Below the pieces are notes generated by a model. The model was not told where the DNA came from, did no database searches, and saw only the letters and a list, made by a program, of their open reading frames with translations. The translations under genes were made by a program, and so were the position numbers. Positions 11,113 through 24,709 of a stretch of 64,000 nucleotides of DNA are shown piece after piece (position 1 is the stretch's first letter; every line of letters begins with the position of its first letter). This DNA is from Cannabis sativa. Its lineage: Eukaryota; Streptophyta; Magnoliopsida; Rosales; Cannabaceae. The stretch covers positions 18,194,160 through 18,258,159 of the forward strand of contig NC_083601.1 of assembly GCF_029168945.1 (NCBI RefSeq), read 5' to 3'.

Positions 11113-14100
11113 TGTAATACCCGAAATTAAGAAATGGATTAGCAAAACCCTAACTAGATAATTATGTATAATTGAGGAATTATATTATTATATAGTTCAA
11201 TATATGTGATTTTATATGAATTTTAATATATTAAGGACCCCGTTGGTGGGCCAGGGTCATTTTGGTAATTATGACCCGAGAAGGGTAAAATGATGAAATT
11301 AATTTAATCACGTCCTTAATAGAACTATATTATTAAATAGTATGCCTATGTTGTCTTTTCAGGTGTGTTCTGACAGGTTAGCGCGGTATAGTTACAACCA
11401 GGAATTTCAGGTTGAACAGGGTTCGGGCCCGAAATGTAAATTGGATTGATTTAATTGGAATTTTATTTGATGAGCGATAATATGATATTATTGTGAATTA
11501 TTTATGCATGAAATGACTTATTTACCCTTGTGAGGGTGTAGGTGTGAATATTAAGCCATAGGGGCATTTTGGTCATTTGACCCCTAATTACTATATTTGA
11601 TTAAAATTGATTTTTGATGAAATGAATTGATTTTTCTGGTTTTCACTCACTCTTGGCCGAACCCTCTCTCCCTCTTTAACCCTTTCTTGAACTTCAAGTG
11701 AAATTGTTGAGATATTGAGTGAATTACTTGGCTTTGAAGCTTGAAATTGGAAGGATTTAAGCTTGGAATTGAGGTATCTTCTAGCTGAAGTGATTTAGAA
11801 TTATTGTTGTGGTTCTTGTTGATTTTAATTGTTGAAAAAGCATGTTTGGAATTTAGAGTTGCATGTTCTTGATGTAGGTTGAATTTTGGTGTTGAACTTT
11901 GTGGATTTTGAGTGAGAAATTGCAAGATGTGGTTTTGAGTTGTTGGTTGTGATTATTGAGTATTTTTCTAGGTCAAATCTTTGTGAATTGATTGTGTTTG
12001 CATCTGAAATTATGAACTTGGTTAAGTTGAGCTTCTTGTGTTTGAGCTTGAATTTTATGGAGTTAAGGCATGGATTTTATGTGTTTTTACAATCTGAAAT
12101 TATGAACTAAATTGTGGGATTTTGGATGCATGAGATATATGTTTTGACCCTATAATATTTGCTAGCTGATGTAAGTAGTAAATTGAGATTTTGGTTGTGA
12201 AAAGAATGCTTGAGTTCATGGAACTCAAGCTTGGTGCTTTAATGGCACTTTTTGATTTTTAGAGCAATTGTTGTGTTTAAGTTGTGGAATATGTTTATTA
12301 CGACATATATTGATGCTCTGGAAAGTTTGGGAATGTTTGGGGATGTTTGAGTGAGTTTTGGGGGTTTAGAGATTGAGAAATTTCGTGTTCTCTGCCCAGA
12401 CAACCGAAATTCCAGTTGGTTCAGGGATGCTCCATCCGGAATTCCGGTTGGAGTTCATTGGGAAATGCTGAATTTTGTTTTGGCCATAACTTTTGACTCG
12501 GGACTCCGTTTGGGATGTTCTTTATACCATTGGAAAGATCTTTTTGAGGTCTATATGATTATCTGTATTTGAAATGCCATGAATTTATTTTATGAATGTG
12601 AAATCAGGGGTTAACCCTATTTGCAAAAATCCCGGATTGTGTGTGACTAGGATTACTGGCACCTGGTCAGGAGCACCCGGGGATTTGGAATGTCTACTAT
12701 TGCGGGACAACAGGTAAGACAGTGATTAGCACATAGAGTATGCGCAGTGGCGCTTATATTGAGAATGATATGCATGAATGTTCAGTAACCGGGATTAGGG
12801 TTATTACCCTAATAGGAACGGTCTAATAGCCTAGGGTTATTACCCTAGTGATATATGTGTATAAATGCCATGCCATGTTAATTGAAATGAGATTTAGGGA
12901 TTATGCGCTCAAGGCATAATCAGGTTGGACTCGGTACTCATAACCGAGATGAACCACTTCTAAGGCCTTAATGTATTTAGACGTGTGAGAGTAAGACGTG
13001 GGTCTACGTCACGTAGATTTAATTAGATGTGTGAGCGCAACACGTAGGTCTACGCCACGTAGACATAAATGGGCATGATGAAATAATGATCAGGTCTGTG
13101 TTATACAGACATATGTGAATGACCATCTTATATTTGATATGATTTATACTGTCTTGCTGGGCTTGGCTCACGGGTGCTCTACTGTGCAGGATAAAGTATG
13201 GCATTAGCTGATCAGCGATGAATTTCAGGAGCAGGGCGAAGATGTTGGAAATTATTTTACCAGGATCTAGATTTACTAACAAGTATGTTGGATTAACAAC
13301 CTAATATGAATTCTAAAACAATGAAAATAAACACATATAAAGTTAGAAAACCTTATAGTGGGTGCAGCGGAATAATATGACTCCTTCCGTTCAGATCTCT
13401 AGCCCTTGATTCCTTTCTGTAGCAGAGCATCACCAAGATCTGAACCTGGATCTTCTTTTCTCCTCCTTTGATGTAGAATTTCCATAGTCTTCCATACTAT
13501 GATTGAGATACCACTTGATGTGTGTGGGCACTACTCATCTCACAAGGATTTCGAAAATTCTCTCTCTTTTCTCTCTTGAATTTCGTGGCTTATCATCCAT
13601 GCAAGAGAAGAGAATAAGGTTGCTTTATATAGGGAAGAACACAACTTTCCAAATAAAACAGTTTCCTTAATTACTGTGTAATCAATTAACTGCCTTATTT
13701 AGTGTGATCCACCACTTTCCTATTTTTGCTAGGCTTTGATTAGCAATTACATGGCAATTAAAATTGAAAATAATAATTGGGAAACACACAAAGAGGTGCC
13801 GGCCATAGGGTGATATGGGCCTCACTTGGATTTTGCAGTTTCCTCAATTTTATTTCAATTTCTCCAAAATGCCATTTTTCCAATTCTAATCATTTAAATG
13901 CCAAAACTAATTATTTAATAACTAAAATAGATTATTAAATAATATTGTCATTTAAAATAATTATTAATTAGACATACAAAGTCTCTTAATTAATAATTAA
14001 ACCTAAAAAACCTTTTCTTTACGATTTCATCCTTAAATTGTGAGAATTCATAAAGTAGACATAGTCTAACTTTTAGAATTATAATTGATTAATTAAAATC

Positions 14101-15445
14101 AATTAACTGAGTCTTACAAGCAGTATGGTCTCAACTAGTATGGGGACCATGGGTCTATATAACCGAGCTTCCAATAAGTCGAACCGAATTTACCAAGTAA
14201 ATTCCCTAACTTATTAATTCCTCATTGAATCCACACTTAGAACTTGGAATTGCACTCTCAGTCATATAGAAACGCTCTATATGTTCCACGATATAGACAC
14301 GTCATTAGTTATCCATTGTTATAACCCTAATGTGATCAATGATCCTCTATATAGATGATTTACACTGTACAGGGATTAAATTACCGTAACACCATACAAT
14401 GTATTTTATCCTTAAAACACTTAACCCTGTATAAATGATATTTCACCTAAGTGAAATGAGATCTCCACCATTTATCTTCGTTTGGTTAAGCTCGAAGGAA
14501 ATCATCCTTTACTTCTATTTGCCAAATAGAAGCTATATATTCCATATTTATGTTAGCGCTCCCACTCAATTGCACTACCGTGTTCCCAAAATGTAAGTAT
14601 CACCCTGACCCAAAAGTAGGCTTAACTTAACAAATCAAAGAACACGAATAACACTCTTGAGATTGAGCCTAACCATATCAGGATTGAGATCATTTGATCT
14701 AGGATCAACAGCTGATATTGAATTGAATAGATATTACGGTAAATTTTTAACATATCTAATCAAAGTTCAATATCAGTCCCTTCCGATGTATACTCCATAC
14801 ATCCGATACTGGTAAACTTTGCCAATGTCCTGGAAAGGACATAACACTTTTCCAAGGTGTAAGAATACCTATCGCTGTTTATACCATGCCAGTCTAAATC
14901 CAGTGTTCTGACAAATCATGGAATAAACTTTTGAACATATAATAAAGATTATATTCCACTGTGCTGACAACACTATAATCTTTAACCAACTCATATGTTC
15001 TGGACTTAAAAAGAATTCATACATTATATACACATATAATCATGAAATAAATCATGTGAACCATGCAACATAAAATGTTATTTCTGATCTTTATTAATAA
15101 GTAAATCTGATTATATGAAATGAGTTTTATTTAGGGCATAAAACCCAACAGAAGAATGTACATGTTCATGCCACTTCAGACCAAGCGGGTTATGAGTCTA
15201 ACAGTATTGACTTTTGTGTTCTGTTTTGCCGCTTAGGTCGGCCAGTAAGAAAGAACTTGTAATAAGTTTGTAAATATTTTTGGGATCCCAACTATTTTGA
15301 AAAGTTTAAATATATTACAAGTTTATTTTCAGTCTGTTTAATATAAAAGTTTAAATTCTGCGCTATTTTAATTAGTAATCCCGATTAGGGGATTAGGGTT
15401 TCATAAGCATTTTGGGTAGCGTGCCTAATTATTTAGGGCGTTACA
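11113..15445 (+). repeat. G1 left LTR, interrupted
   Basis: Starts TGTAATACCCG and ends GGGCGTTACA. Without the F1 solo LTR at 13243-15150 and its duplication it is about 2420 bp, matching the right LTR (2422 bp). By eye, about a dozen differences appear in the first 280 bases against the right LTR, so the insertion is not recent. It includes ACACGTAGGTCTACG-type short repeats near 12990-13070. Short ORFs inside are not genes. Confidence 0.92.
13243..15150 (-). mobile_element. F1 solo LTR S1
   Basis: A 1908-bp F1 LTR on the minus strand, from TGTTGGAAATTATTTTACC to AAAACCCAACA, flanked by GAAGA on both sides (13238-13242 and 15151-15155). It interrupts the G1 left LTR at a point that is continuous in the right LTR near 24418. 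No internal sequence remains, so it is a solo LTR left by LTR-LTR recombination. Confidence 0.93.
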
Positions 15446-15448
15446 ATT

Positions 15449-15462
15449 TGGTATCAGAGCGC
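15449..15462 (+). other. G1 primer-binding site
   Basis: TGGTATCAGAGCGC, complementary to the 3' end of plant initiator-Met tRNA, three bases after the left LTR end. Confidence 0.88.
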
Positions 15463-15777
15463 CAAGGTTTTTAAACTTCCTGTAGACCGGCCGAACATGT
15501 ACATTCGTCGTCAGAGATAGGCTCGACTCATGGTGCAGTAAGTATTGAGAGTAAATACTTGACTATATGTGTGATCATCTGTTTACTGCTTTCCATTTTA
15601 TGTAGTATGCAAGCATCTAGAGTATGTATGTGTTATGTGATGCCATGCTATAAATGCTAATTGTTTATGTAAATATGTATGAGGTAAATAGATGAGTTAG
15701 GGTTTAAGGCAATAAGTGCGTAAGTGTGGTATTGGTGCTTAACTTGCTAGGGTTGTTGATTACAGGGGTACTAGTAA

Positions 15778-16955
15778 TGGACCCTCCGCAATCATCCAGA
15801 CCACAGGGCGAGCAAGTAGAGCCCGTGGTAACCCGAACTGATCCACCAGCACCGCCTCCACCTCCGCAAAATTTGGGGGATAATGCGGAGGCCGTTAATG
15901 CTAATCCTCCCGCTGACTGGCAGCAGATGTTTCATGAAATGCGAAGTGTCATACTTCGTCAAGAGGAAGAGTTGCAACGTTTAAGGCAACAAGTTGCCCC
16001 AGTTAATTAAGGGTTACCACCAGCTCCTGTGCCAGTGGTGGGTAACCAAGGGTATATTATGCCGCACCAGGACTCTATGTTCGAGCGGTTTGTGAAGCTG
16101 CAACCTCCGGCTTTTCTGGGAGGCATTGATATTATTAAGGCCAATCAATGGATGAGCACTGTTACCCGTATCGTCGATAATATAGGGGTGACGGGAACTG
16201 AGAGGGTGAATTGTGCGGCCTTTATGTTTCAAGATCATGCCCGCGTCTGGTGGGACATAGTGAATCAGACTCGAGATGTCAGTGTGATGACATGGGAAGA
16301 GTTCAAAAAACTTTTTGAAGAAAAGTTTTATAACGTTGCAGTGAGGACTTCACACCAAGAAGATTTTGTGAAGTTGACTCAGGGGAAAATGTCTGTGGCC
16401 GAATATACTCTGGAATTCGATCGGTTATCTAAATTTGCTGGTGATCTGGTGCCTACAGATTTCACCAGAAAGCAGAAGTATGTTCGAGGACTGAATGCTA
16501 CGATCAGTCGGGACTTGAAGATTACCACATCACATGACACTCTGTATAAGAGAGTGGTAGACTTGGCCTTAATTGCTGAGGAGGCCGAGCAGAAAGTAAT
16601 GAAGGAGCAGGCTGCAAAGGATGCCGCCATGGCATCAAACCTTCCTGCTGGTGGTAATGTCAGTAAGGGGACCGACAGTGGCAACCCTAAGCACAAACGG
16701 AAGGTTGAGGCTTCCGGAGCTTCAGGGGGAAATAGAAAGTTTCGGGAAACAAAGCTGGTCGTCAGGGTCGCGGGTCCTCATTCTGATCATATCCAGAATG
16801 TCCTAAATGCAAGAAGCATCATCCTGGTGAGTGCCGAGCCAAGGCATGTTTCCAGTGTGGCATGGTGGGCCACTTTATCAGAGACTGTCCCGAAGCCAAG
16901 AGAGAAGAGCCTAAGAAGAATGTTGCTCAGAACCCGGGGCGACTTTTTACTATAA
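15778..16955 (+). pseudogene. G1 gag (broken)
   Basis: Capsid-type gag of a gypsy element. It begins at ATGGACCCTCCGCAA with a proline-rich N-terminus, followed by the retrotransposon gag domain (RVWWDIVNQTR, then SVAEYTLEFDRLSKFAGDL). A zinc knuckle with the spacing C-x2-C-x4-H-x4-C (CFQCGMVGHFIRDC) lies at about 16846-16890 but in another frame. Damage: an in-frame TAA at 16008-16010 after which the same frame resumes, a frameshift near 16746, and a TGA near 16787. It would have packaged element RNA into virus-like particles; it cannot now be made whole. Confidence 0.85.
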
Positions 16956-16959
16956 CTCA

Positions 16960-19900
16960 GGAGACGCTGATGCTAGTCCGTCAGTTGTGACAGGTCAGTT
17001 GTCTATTAATGGTTGTGCATACACTGTACTATTTGATTCGGGAGCTACTCATTCTTATGTATCGAGTAGAGTGATAGAAAGTTTACATAAGCCATGTGAT
17101 ATTTATGCTTCGGGGTTTGGAACCCTGTTACCCTCGGGAGACCTAATAGTGTCCACAAGGTGGATTCGGTCCTTGTATTTTTGGATTGACGGTTGTGAGT
17201 TGACCGCCAATCTAATTGAGTTGCAATTATCTGATTTTGACATAATCCTGGGAATGGATTTTCTGTCTAAGTATGGAGCGATGATTGACTGCAAACGAAA
17301 GATGGTGGTGTTTGAGCCCGACAGTGCTAACCCAGCGGTGTTCGTGGGTAAAGTTCAAGGGGCACGCATACCGAGAATATCACTGTTGAAAGCTAAAGAC
17401 CTGATGGGTAGGGGTTGTCTAGGGTTCATAGTTACTGCAGTGGACACTAGCCAACCTGTGACATCAGGGCCTGAGGATATGAAATTGGTATGCGAGTTCC
17501 TTGATGTCTTTCCAGAAGATTTGTCGAGATTGCCACCTGTCCAGGAGATTGAATTTGTTATTGAATTGGCTCCGGGAGTGGATCCAGTGTCTAAAGCACC
17601 GTACCAAATGGCTCCAGCTGAGTTGAAGGAATTGAAGATACAATTGCAAGAGTTACTGAATCTGGGATTCATCAGACCGGGCTACTCACCTTGGGGTGCT
17701 CCGGTTTTGTTTGTGAAGAAGAAAGACGAAACCCTGCGAATGTGTATTGACTACCGGGAGTTGAACAAGCTTACCATTAAGAACAAGTATCCTTTACCTC
17801 GAATTGATGATATGTTTGATCAACTGAAGGGGAAGACGGTCTTTTCCAAGATCGATCTTCGCTCAGGCTATCATCAGCTGAGAATTCGAGAGGAAGATAT
17901 CCCGAAAACTGTGTTCCGTACTCAGTATGGACACTATGAATTTCTTGTGATGTCTTTTGGACTCACTAATGCCCCGGCGGGATTCATGGATTTGATGAAC
18001 CGGGTGTTTAAGGATGACCTGGATAGGTTCGTGATTGTATTTATTGACGACATTTTGGTGTACTCTGAGACAGAAGAAGAGCATGAGTTGCATCTCAGAG
18101 TGGTTTTACAAAGATTATGGGATCACAAGCTTTATGCTAAGTTCAAAAAATGTGAATTTTGGTTATCCCGTGTCTCATTTCTGGGGCACATAGTGGATAA
18201 AGATGGGATCATGGTGGATCTGGCTAAAATTGAAGCTGTACGGGATTGGTCAGTACCGAAGTCAGCTACAGAGGTCAGAAGTTTTCTAGGTTTGGCTGGT
18301 TATTATCGTCGGTTCGTTGAGGGTTTTTCAAAGATTGTTGTACCCTTAACGTAGCTGAGCCGAAAGAACCAGAAGTTTGTTTGGACTGATCGGTGTGAGA
18401 AAAGTTTCCTGGAGTTAAAGCAACGCTTGATGACCGCTCTTGTACTAACTCTTCCTTCAGATAAGGAAAAGTTTGTAGTATATTGTGATGCCTCAAGACA
18501 GGGTCACTGCTGTGTGCTTATGTAGGCTGGGAGGGTAATAGCTTATGCTTCTCGGCAGTTAAAGGAGTACGAGCAGAGGTACCCTACTCACGATTTATAA
18601 CTCGCAGCAGTGGTATTTGCGCTAAAGATTTGGCGGCATTACCTTTATGGCGAGAAATGTGAGATATACATTGATCATAAAAGTCTGAAATACTTCTTCA
18701 CCCAGAAGGACTTGAATATGAGACAAAGACGTTGGCTAGAATTGGTGAAGGATTATGATTGTGAGATCCTTTATCATCCTGGTAAGGCCAATGTGGTTGC
18801 TGACGCTTTGAGTAGAAAAGGTCAGAGTCAGTTGAGTACTATGAAGCAAATCTCCCGACAGTTAGCAAATGAAATAACTCGAGCTCAGATTGAGTTGGTT
18901 GTGGGGCAATTGGCTAATATTACCCTGCAATCCACTCTTTTAGAGAGAATTAAAGAAGTACAACAGCAAGATTTGAAATTGATAAAAACCCGAGCTAGGG
19001 TTTTGGCTGGGAAGGCTAGTGACTTCTCAATAGATGAAACGGGAATGTTGAGATTTGGAAGTCGAGTTTGTGTGCCTATGGATGAGAACATCAAGAAAGA
19101 GATCATGGATGAGTCTCACACGACTCCTTATTCAGTTCATCTAGGGTCGACAAAGATGTACCAAGACCTGAAAGCCATGTTTTGGTGGCCAGGCATGAAG
19201 AATGACATCGCTGAGTATGTTGCAAAGTGCCTTACGTGTCAGCAAGTGAAAGCTGAGCACCAGTGACCTTCAGGGTTGCTGCAACCACTGAAAATACCAG
19301 AATGGAAATAGGAAGATATAGCTATGGACTTCGTGGTAGGTATGCCTAGAACCACGGGACAATTTGACTCTGTGTGGGTCATAGTGGACAGGTTTACAAA
19401 GTCTGCTCACTTTTTACTTGTTCGGACGAATTTCTCCATTGATCAGTATGCTGAGTTATATGTTAGAGAAATTGTTCGTCTGCATGGTGTCCCAAAGTCC
19501 ATTGTGTCGGATGGAGATCCGAAGTTTACATCGAGATTCTGGGAGAGTCTGCATCGAGCTATGGGTACTCAATTAAAGTTCATTACAGCTTTTTCATCCT
19601 CAGACGGATGGACAATCCGAGAGGACCATTCAGATTTTAGAGGACATGCTACGGGCATGTGTGCTTGACTTTGAGGGATCAGGGGTAAAGTACCTTCCCC
19701 TGATCGAGTTTTCTTATAATAACAGCTATCAGACAACAATCGGGATGGCTCCTGATGAACTTTTATATGGAAGAAAATGTAGATCACCCATATACTGGGA
19801 TGAAGTTGGTGAAAGAAAATTCTTGGGTCCCGAAGCTGTTCAGAAAACAAGTGAGGAAGTTGATAAGATTAGAGCGCGAATGCTCGCAGCTCAGAGTAGG

Positions 19901-22252
19901 CAGAAGAGTTATGCTAATCCAAAGCGTCGAGATATTGATTTTCAGGTTGGGGACATGGTATTTCTCCGAATATCTCGGATGAAAGGCATAAAACGCTTTG
20001 GGAAGAAAGGAAAGCTTAACCGGAGGTTCATTGGACCTTTTGAAATCCTTGAGAGGATAGGGCAAGTAGCATACAGGTTGGCTAGTCCCCCAACGCTTGC
20101 AGCTGTACATAATGTGTTTCATGTTTCAATGCTTCGGAAATATGTCTCAGACTCGTCCCATGTTCTGAGTTATGAAGCATTGGAACTTCAGTCGGACTTG
20201 TCATACGAGGAACAACCAGTGCAGATACTTGATAGAAGAGAAAAAGTCTTGAGAAGCAAGACAGTGGCACTGGTGAAAGTACTGTGGAGGAACAGTAAAG
20301 TGTTGGGTTTTATGCCCTAAATAAAACTCCATTTCAATGTAATCTATTTTATTCAACATCAATAAAGAAACAGAAGTATTTTTCATTCATTTGTGTATGT
20401 TTTGGTTCACCTTATCAATTGCTTGTCTATTTGATTTATAAATTCATCTGAAACCCTTTTCACATACTTGATCCTGTTTATTGTGTTGTCAACACTTTAA
20501 AAAGTAAACATGACTATGTGAATAAAGTTTCCTAGATTTATCAGACACAGGGTTTTACTGATATGATAATCTACAACAAGAGTTTACTTGCATTTGGAGA
20601 AATGCTATGTTCTTTCCAGAACATTGGTTAAAGTAAAGCTCAGGTTGGTTGCATGGAGTATGCATCGGAAGGGACCGATATTGAACTTTGACTTAGATTT
20701 ATTAAACTTACCGTAATATCTATTCAAGTCAATATCGCCTAGTTGATCCTAGATCAAATGATCTTAATCGTGTTATGATTAGGCTCAATCTCCAAAGGCT
20801 ATTCGTGTTCTTTGATTTGTTAGTTAAGCCTACTTTTAGGTCAGGGTGATACGTACATTTTGGGAACACGGTAGTGCAATTGAGTGGGAGCGCTAACATA
20901 AACATGGAATCTATAGCTTCTATCTGGCGAATAGTAAGCAAAAGATGATCTCCTTCGAGCTTGACCAAACGAAAATAAATGGTGGAGTACTCATTTCGCA
21001 TAAGCTGAAATATCATTTATACGGGGTCAAGTGTTTTAAGGATAAAATACATAGTAGGGTGTAACGGTAATTTAATCCCTTTACAGTGTAGATCATTCAT
21101 ATAGAGGATCATTGATCAAATTAGGATTATAACAATGGATAACTAATGATGTGTCTATATGGTGGAACATATAGAGCATTCTATATACTGAGAGTGCAAT
21201 TCTAAGAACTATGAGTGGATTCAACGAAGAATTAATAAGTCAGTGAATTTAAGTTATAAATTCTTGATCTGCTTATTGGAAGCTCGGTTATATAGACCCA
21301 TGGTCCCCCCACTAGTTGAGATAATATTGCTTGTAAGACTCATATAATTGGTTTTGATTAATCAATTATAATTCTCAAATTAGACTATGTCTATTTGTGA
21401 ATTTTTCACTAAGTAAGGGCGAAATTGTAAAGAAAGAGTTTTAGGGGCATATTTGTTAATTATGATACTTAGTATGGTTCAATTAATAAATATGATAAAT
21501 GACAATATTATTTAATAATTATTTATAGTTATTAAATAGTTAGAATTGGCATTTGAATGGTTGAATTTGAAAATTGGCGTTTTTGAGAAAATGAGATGCA
21601 GAAATGATAAAACTGCAAAATTGCAAAAAGTGAGGCCCAAATCCATATTGCTTAGGGCCGACCACTTTTATAGGGTTTTTCATCTGATATTTTCATGCCA
21701 AATAATTCAAACCTAACCCTATTGGAATGCTATAAATAGATAGTGAAGGCTTCAGGAAAAACACGCTTTTCATTCAAAAAAAACCTGAGCCTCTCTCTCT
21801 ATACCTTGGCTGCCCACTCTCTCTCTCTCTCTTATTCCTTAAGATTTCGAAACACTTAGTGATTAGAGTAGTGCCCACACACAGCAAGTGATACCTCAAT
21901 CATAGTGAGGAAGATCGTGAAGAAAGACTTTCAGCAAGAAGGAGTTTCAGCACTAAAGAATCAGACAAAGAGATCTAGGTTCAGATCTTGATAATACTCT
22001 GCGGCAGAAAGGATACAAGGGTTAGAGATCTGAACGGAAGGAGTCATATTATTCCGCTGCACCCAATGTAAGGTTTACTAAACTTTATGTGTTTATTTCA
22101 CCGTTTTAAAAAGTTCATATTTAGGGTGTTAATCAACATACTTGTGAGTAGATCTAAGATCCTGGTAAAATAATTTCCAACATAAAGTAGAAGAAGCAAC
22201 CTGGGAACTCGAGACAGATATGCAGCAGAAATATTCGGAGTTGTTCAGGTAA
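16960..22252 (+). pseudogene. G1 pol: protease, RT, RNase H, integrase, chromodomain (broken)
   Basis: One polyprotein by homology. Protease DSGATHSY at about 17035. RT includes [22 protein letters not shown] and [10 protein letters not shown] (about 17740-18065). RNase H includes YCDAS (18484) and a DHKSLKYFF block. The integrase zinc-binding region ends in CLTCQQV, and the core holds D (MDFVVGMP, 19324) and D (VSDGDPKFTSRFW). The C-terminus has a chromodomain-like tail (VKVLWRNSKV). Damage: a one-base deletion near 16965; stops at 18352, 18523, 18598 and 19264; a one-base insertion near 19590 just before the third catalytic residue region. The tail is split by solo LTR S2 and ends at TAA 22250-22252. 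Confidence 0.9.
20301..22182 (+). mobile_element. F1 solo LTR S2
   Basis: A 1882-bp F1 LTR, TGTTGGGTTTTATGCCC to TTTCCAACA, flanked by TAAAG (20296-20300 and 22183-22187). It interrupts a codon of the G1 chromodomain-like tail; reading resumes after it with EEATWELETDMQQKY. It contains the family's TATAAATA box near 21731 and no internal domain. Confidence 0.94.
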
Positions 22253-22273
22253 ATTTCGGGACGAAATTTCTAT

Positions 22274-22283
22274 AAGGAGGGGG
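22274..22283 (+). other. G1 polypurine tract
   Basis: AAGGAGGGGG followed by TAAT immediately before the right LTR start TGTAATACCCGG. Confidence 0.75.
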
Positions 22284-22287
22284 TAAT

Positions 22288-24709
22288 TGTAATACCCGGA
22301 ATTAAGAAATAGATTAGCAAAACCCTAACTAGATAATTATGTATAATTTAGGAATTATATTATTATATAGTTCAATATATGTGATTTTATATGAATTTTA
22401 ATATATTAAGGACCCCGTTGGTGAGCCAGGGTCATTTTGGTAATTATGACCCGAGAAGGGTAAAATGATAAAATTAATTTAATCACGTGCTTAATAGAAT
22501 TATATTATTATATAGTATGCCTGTGTTGTCTTTTTAGGTGTGTTCTGACAGGTTAGCGCGGTATAGTCACAACCAGGAATTTCAGGTCGAACCGGGTTCG
22601 GGCCCGAAATGTAAATTGGATTGATTTAATTGGAATTTTATTTGATGAGTGATAATCTGAAATTATTGTGAATTATTTATGCATAAAATGACTTATTTAC
22701 CCTTGTGAGGGTGTAGGTGTGAATATTAAGCCATAGGGGCATTTTGGTCATTTGACCCCTAATTACTATGTTTGATTAAAATTGATTTTTGATGAAATGA
22801 ATTGATTTTTCTGGTTTTCACTCACTCTTGGCCGAACCCTCTCTCCCTCTCTAACCCTTTCTTGAACTTCAAGTGAAATTGTTGAGATATTGAGTGAATT
22901 ACTTGGCTTTGAAGCTTGAAATTGGAAGGATTTCAAGCTTGGAATTGAGGTATCTTCTAGCTGAAGTTATTTAGAATTATTGTTGTGGTTCTTGTTGATT
23001 TTAATTGTTGAAAAAGCATGCTTGGAATTTAGAGTTGCATGTTCTTGATGTAGGTTGAATTTTGGTGTTGAACTTTGTGGACTTTGAGTGAGAAATTGCA
23101 AGATGTGGTTTTGAGTTGTTGGTTGTGATTATTGAGTATTTTTCTAGGTCAAATCTTTGTGAATTGATTGTGTTTGCATCTGAAATTATGAACTTGGTTA
23201 AGTTGAGCTCCTTGTGTTTGAGCTTGAATTTTATGGAGTTAAGGCATGGATTTTATGTGTTTTTACAATCCGAAATTATGAACTAAATTGTGGGATTTTG
23301 GATGCATGAGATATATGTTTTGACCCTATAATATTTGCTAGCTGCTGTAAGTAGTAAATTGAGATTTTGGTTGTGAAAAGCAAGCTTGAGTTCCATGAAC
23401 TCAAGCTTGGTGCTTTAATGGCACTTTTTGATTTTTAGTGCAATTGTTGTATTTAAGTTGTGGAATATGTTTATTATGACATATATTGATGCTCTGGAAA
23501 AGTTGGGAATGTTTGGGGATGATTTGAGTGAGTTTTAGGGGTTTAAAGATTGAGAAATTTCGTGTTCTCTTCCCAGACAACCGGAATTCCGGTTGGTTCA
23601 GGGCTGCTCCATCCGGAATTCTGGTTGGAGTTCATCGGGAAATGCTGAATATTGTTTTGGCCATAACTTTTGACTCGGGACTCCGTTTGGGACGTTCTTT
23701 ATACCGTTGGAAAGCTCTTTTCGAGCTCTATATGATTATCTATATTTGAAATGCCATGAATTTATTTTATGAATGTGAAATCAGGGGTTAACCCTATTTG
23801 TGAAAATCCCAAATTGTGTGTGACTAGGATTACCGGGACCTGGTCAGGAGCACCCGGGGATTTGGAATCTCTACTATTGCGGGACAACACGTAAGACAGT
23901 GATTAGCACGTAGAGTATGCGCAGTGGCACTTATATTTAGAATGATATGCATGAATGTTCAGTAACCGGGATTAGGGTTATTACCCTAATAGGAACGGTC
24001 TAATAGCCTAAGGTTATTACCCTAGTGATATATGTGTATAAATGCCATGCCATGTTAATTGAAATGAGATTTAGGGATTATGCGCTCAAGGCATAATCAG
24101 GTTGGACTCGGTACTCACAACCGAGATGAACCACTTCTAATGCCTTAATGTATTTAGACGTGTGAGAGTAACACGTGGGTCTACGTCACGTAGATTTAAT
24201 TAGATGTGTGAGCGCAACACATAGGTCTACACCACGTAGACATAAATGGGCATGATGAAATAATGATCAGGTCTGTGTTATACAGACATATGTGAATGAG
24301 CATATTATATTTGTTATGATTTATACTGTCTTGCTGGGCTTGGCTCACGGGTGCTCTACTGTGCAGGAAAGGGTAAGGCATTAGCTGATCAGCCATGAGT
24401 TTCAGGAGCAGGGCAAAGAATGTACATGTTCATGCCACTTCAGACCAAGCGGGTTATGAGTCTAACAGTGTTGACTTTTGTATTCTGTTTTGCCGCTTAG
24501 GTCAGCCAGTAAGAAAGAACTTGTAATAAGTTTGTAAATATTTTTGGGATCCGAACTATTTTGAAAAGTTTAAATATATTACAAGTTTATTTTCAGTCTG
24601 TTTAATATAAAAGTTTAAATTCTGCACTATTTTAATTAGTAATCCCGATTAGGGGATTAGGGTTTCATAAGCATTTTGGGTAGCGTGCCTAATTATTTAG
24701 GGCGTTACA
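22288..24709 (+). repeat. G1 right LTR
   Basis: 2422 bp, TGTAATACCCGG to GGGCGTTACA, uninterrupted. It is collinear with the left LTR, including the short ACGTAGGTCTAC repeats near 24160-24240. It serves as the empty-site reference proving the S1 insertion in the left LTR. Confidence 0.93.

Larger units (their letters stand above)
11113..24709 (+). mobile_element. Ty3/gypsy chromovirus G1
   Basis: Complete LTR element: left LTR 11113-15445, PBS 15449, gag-pol remnants, polypurine tract about 22274-22283, right LTR 22288-24709. The flanking duplication TATAT is present on both sides (11108-11112 and 24710-24714). Minus its two solo-LTR insertions the element is about 9.8 kb. Domain order gag, zinc knuckle, protease, RT, RNase H, integrase, chromodomain-like tail fits the Tekay/Del-type chromoviruses, although the clade call is by memory of motif style. 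All ORFs are disrupted. Confidence 0.92.

Noticed and set aside
11647..11925. Minus-strand ORF in the G1 left LTR
   Set aside because: Antisense within an LTR, not preserved as an open frame in the right LTR.
15446..22287. G1 as an integrated pararetrovirus
   Set aside because: It has paired LTRs, a 5-bp duplication, an integrase and a chromodomain-like tail, and no movement protein; it is a gypsy retrotransposon.
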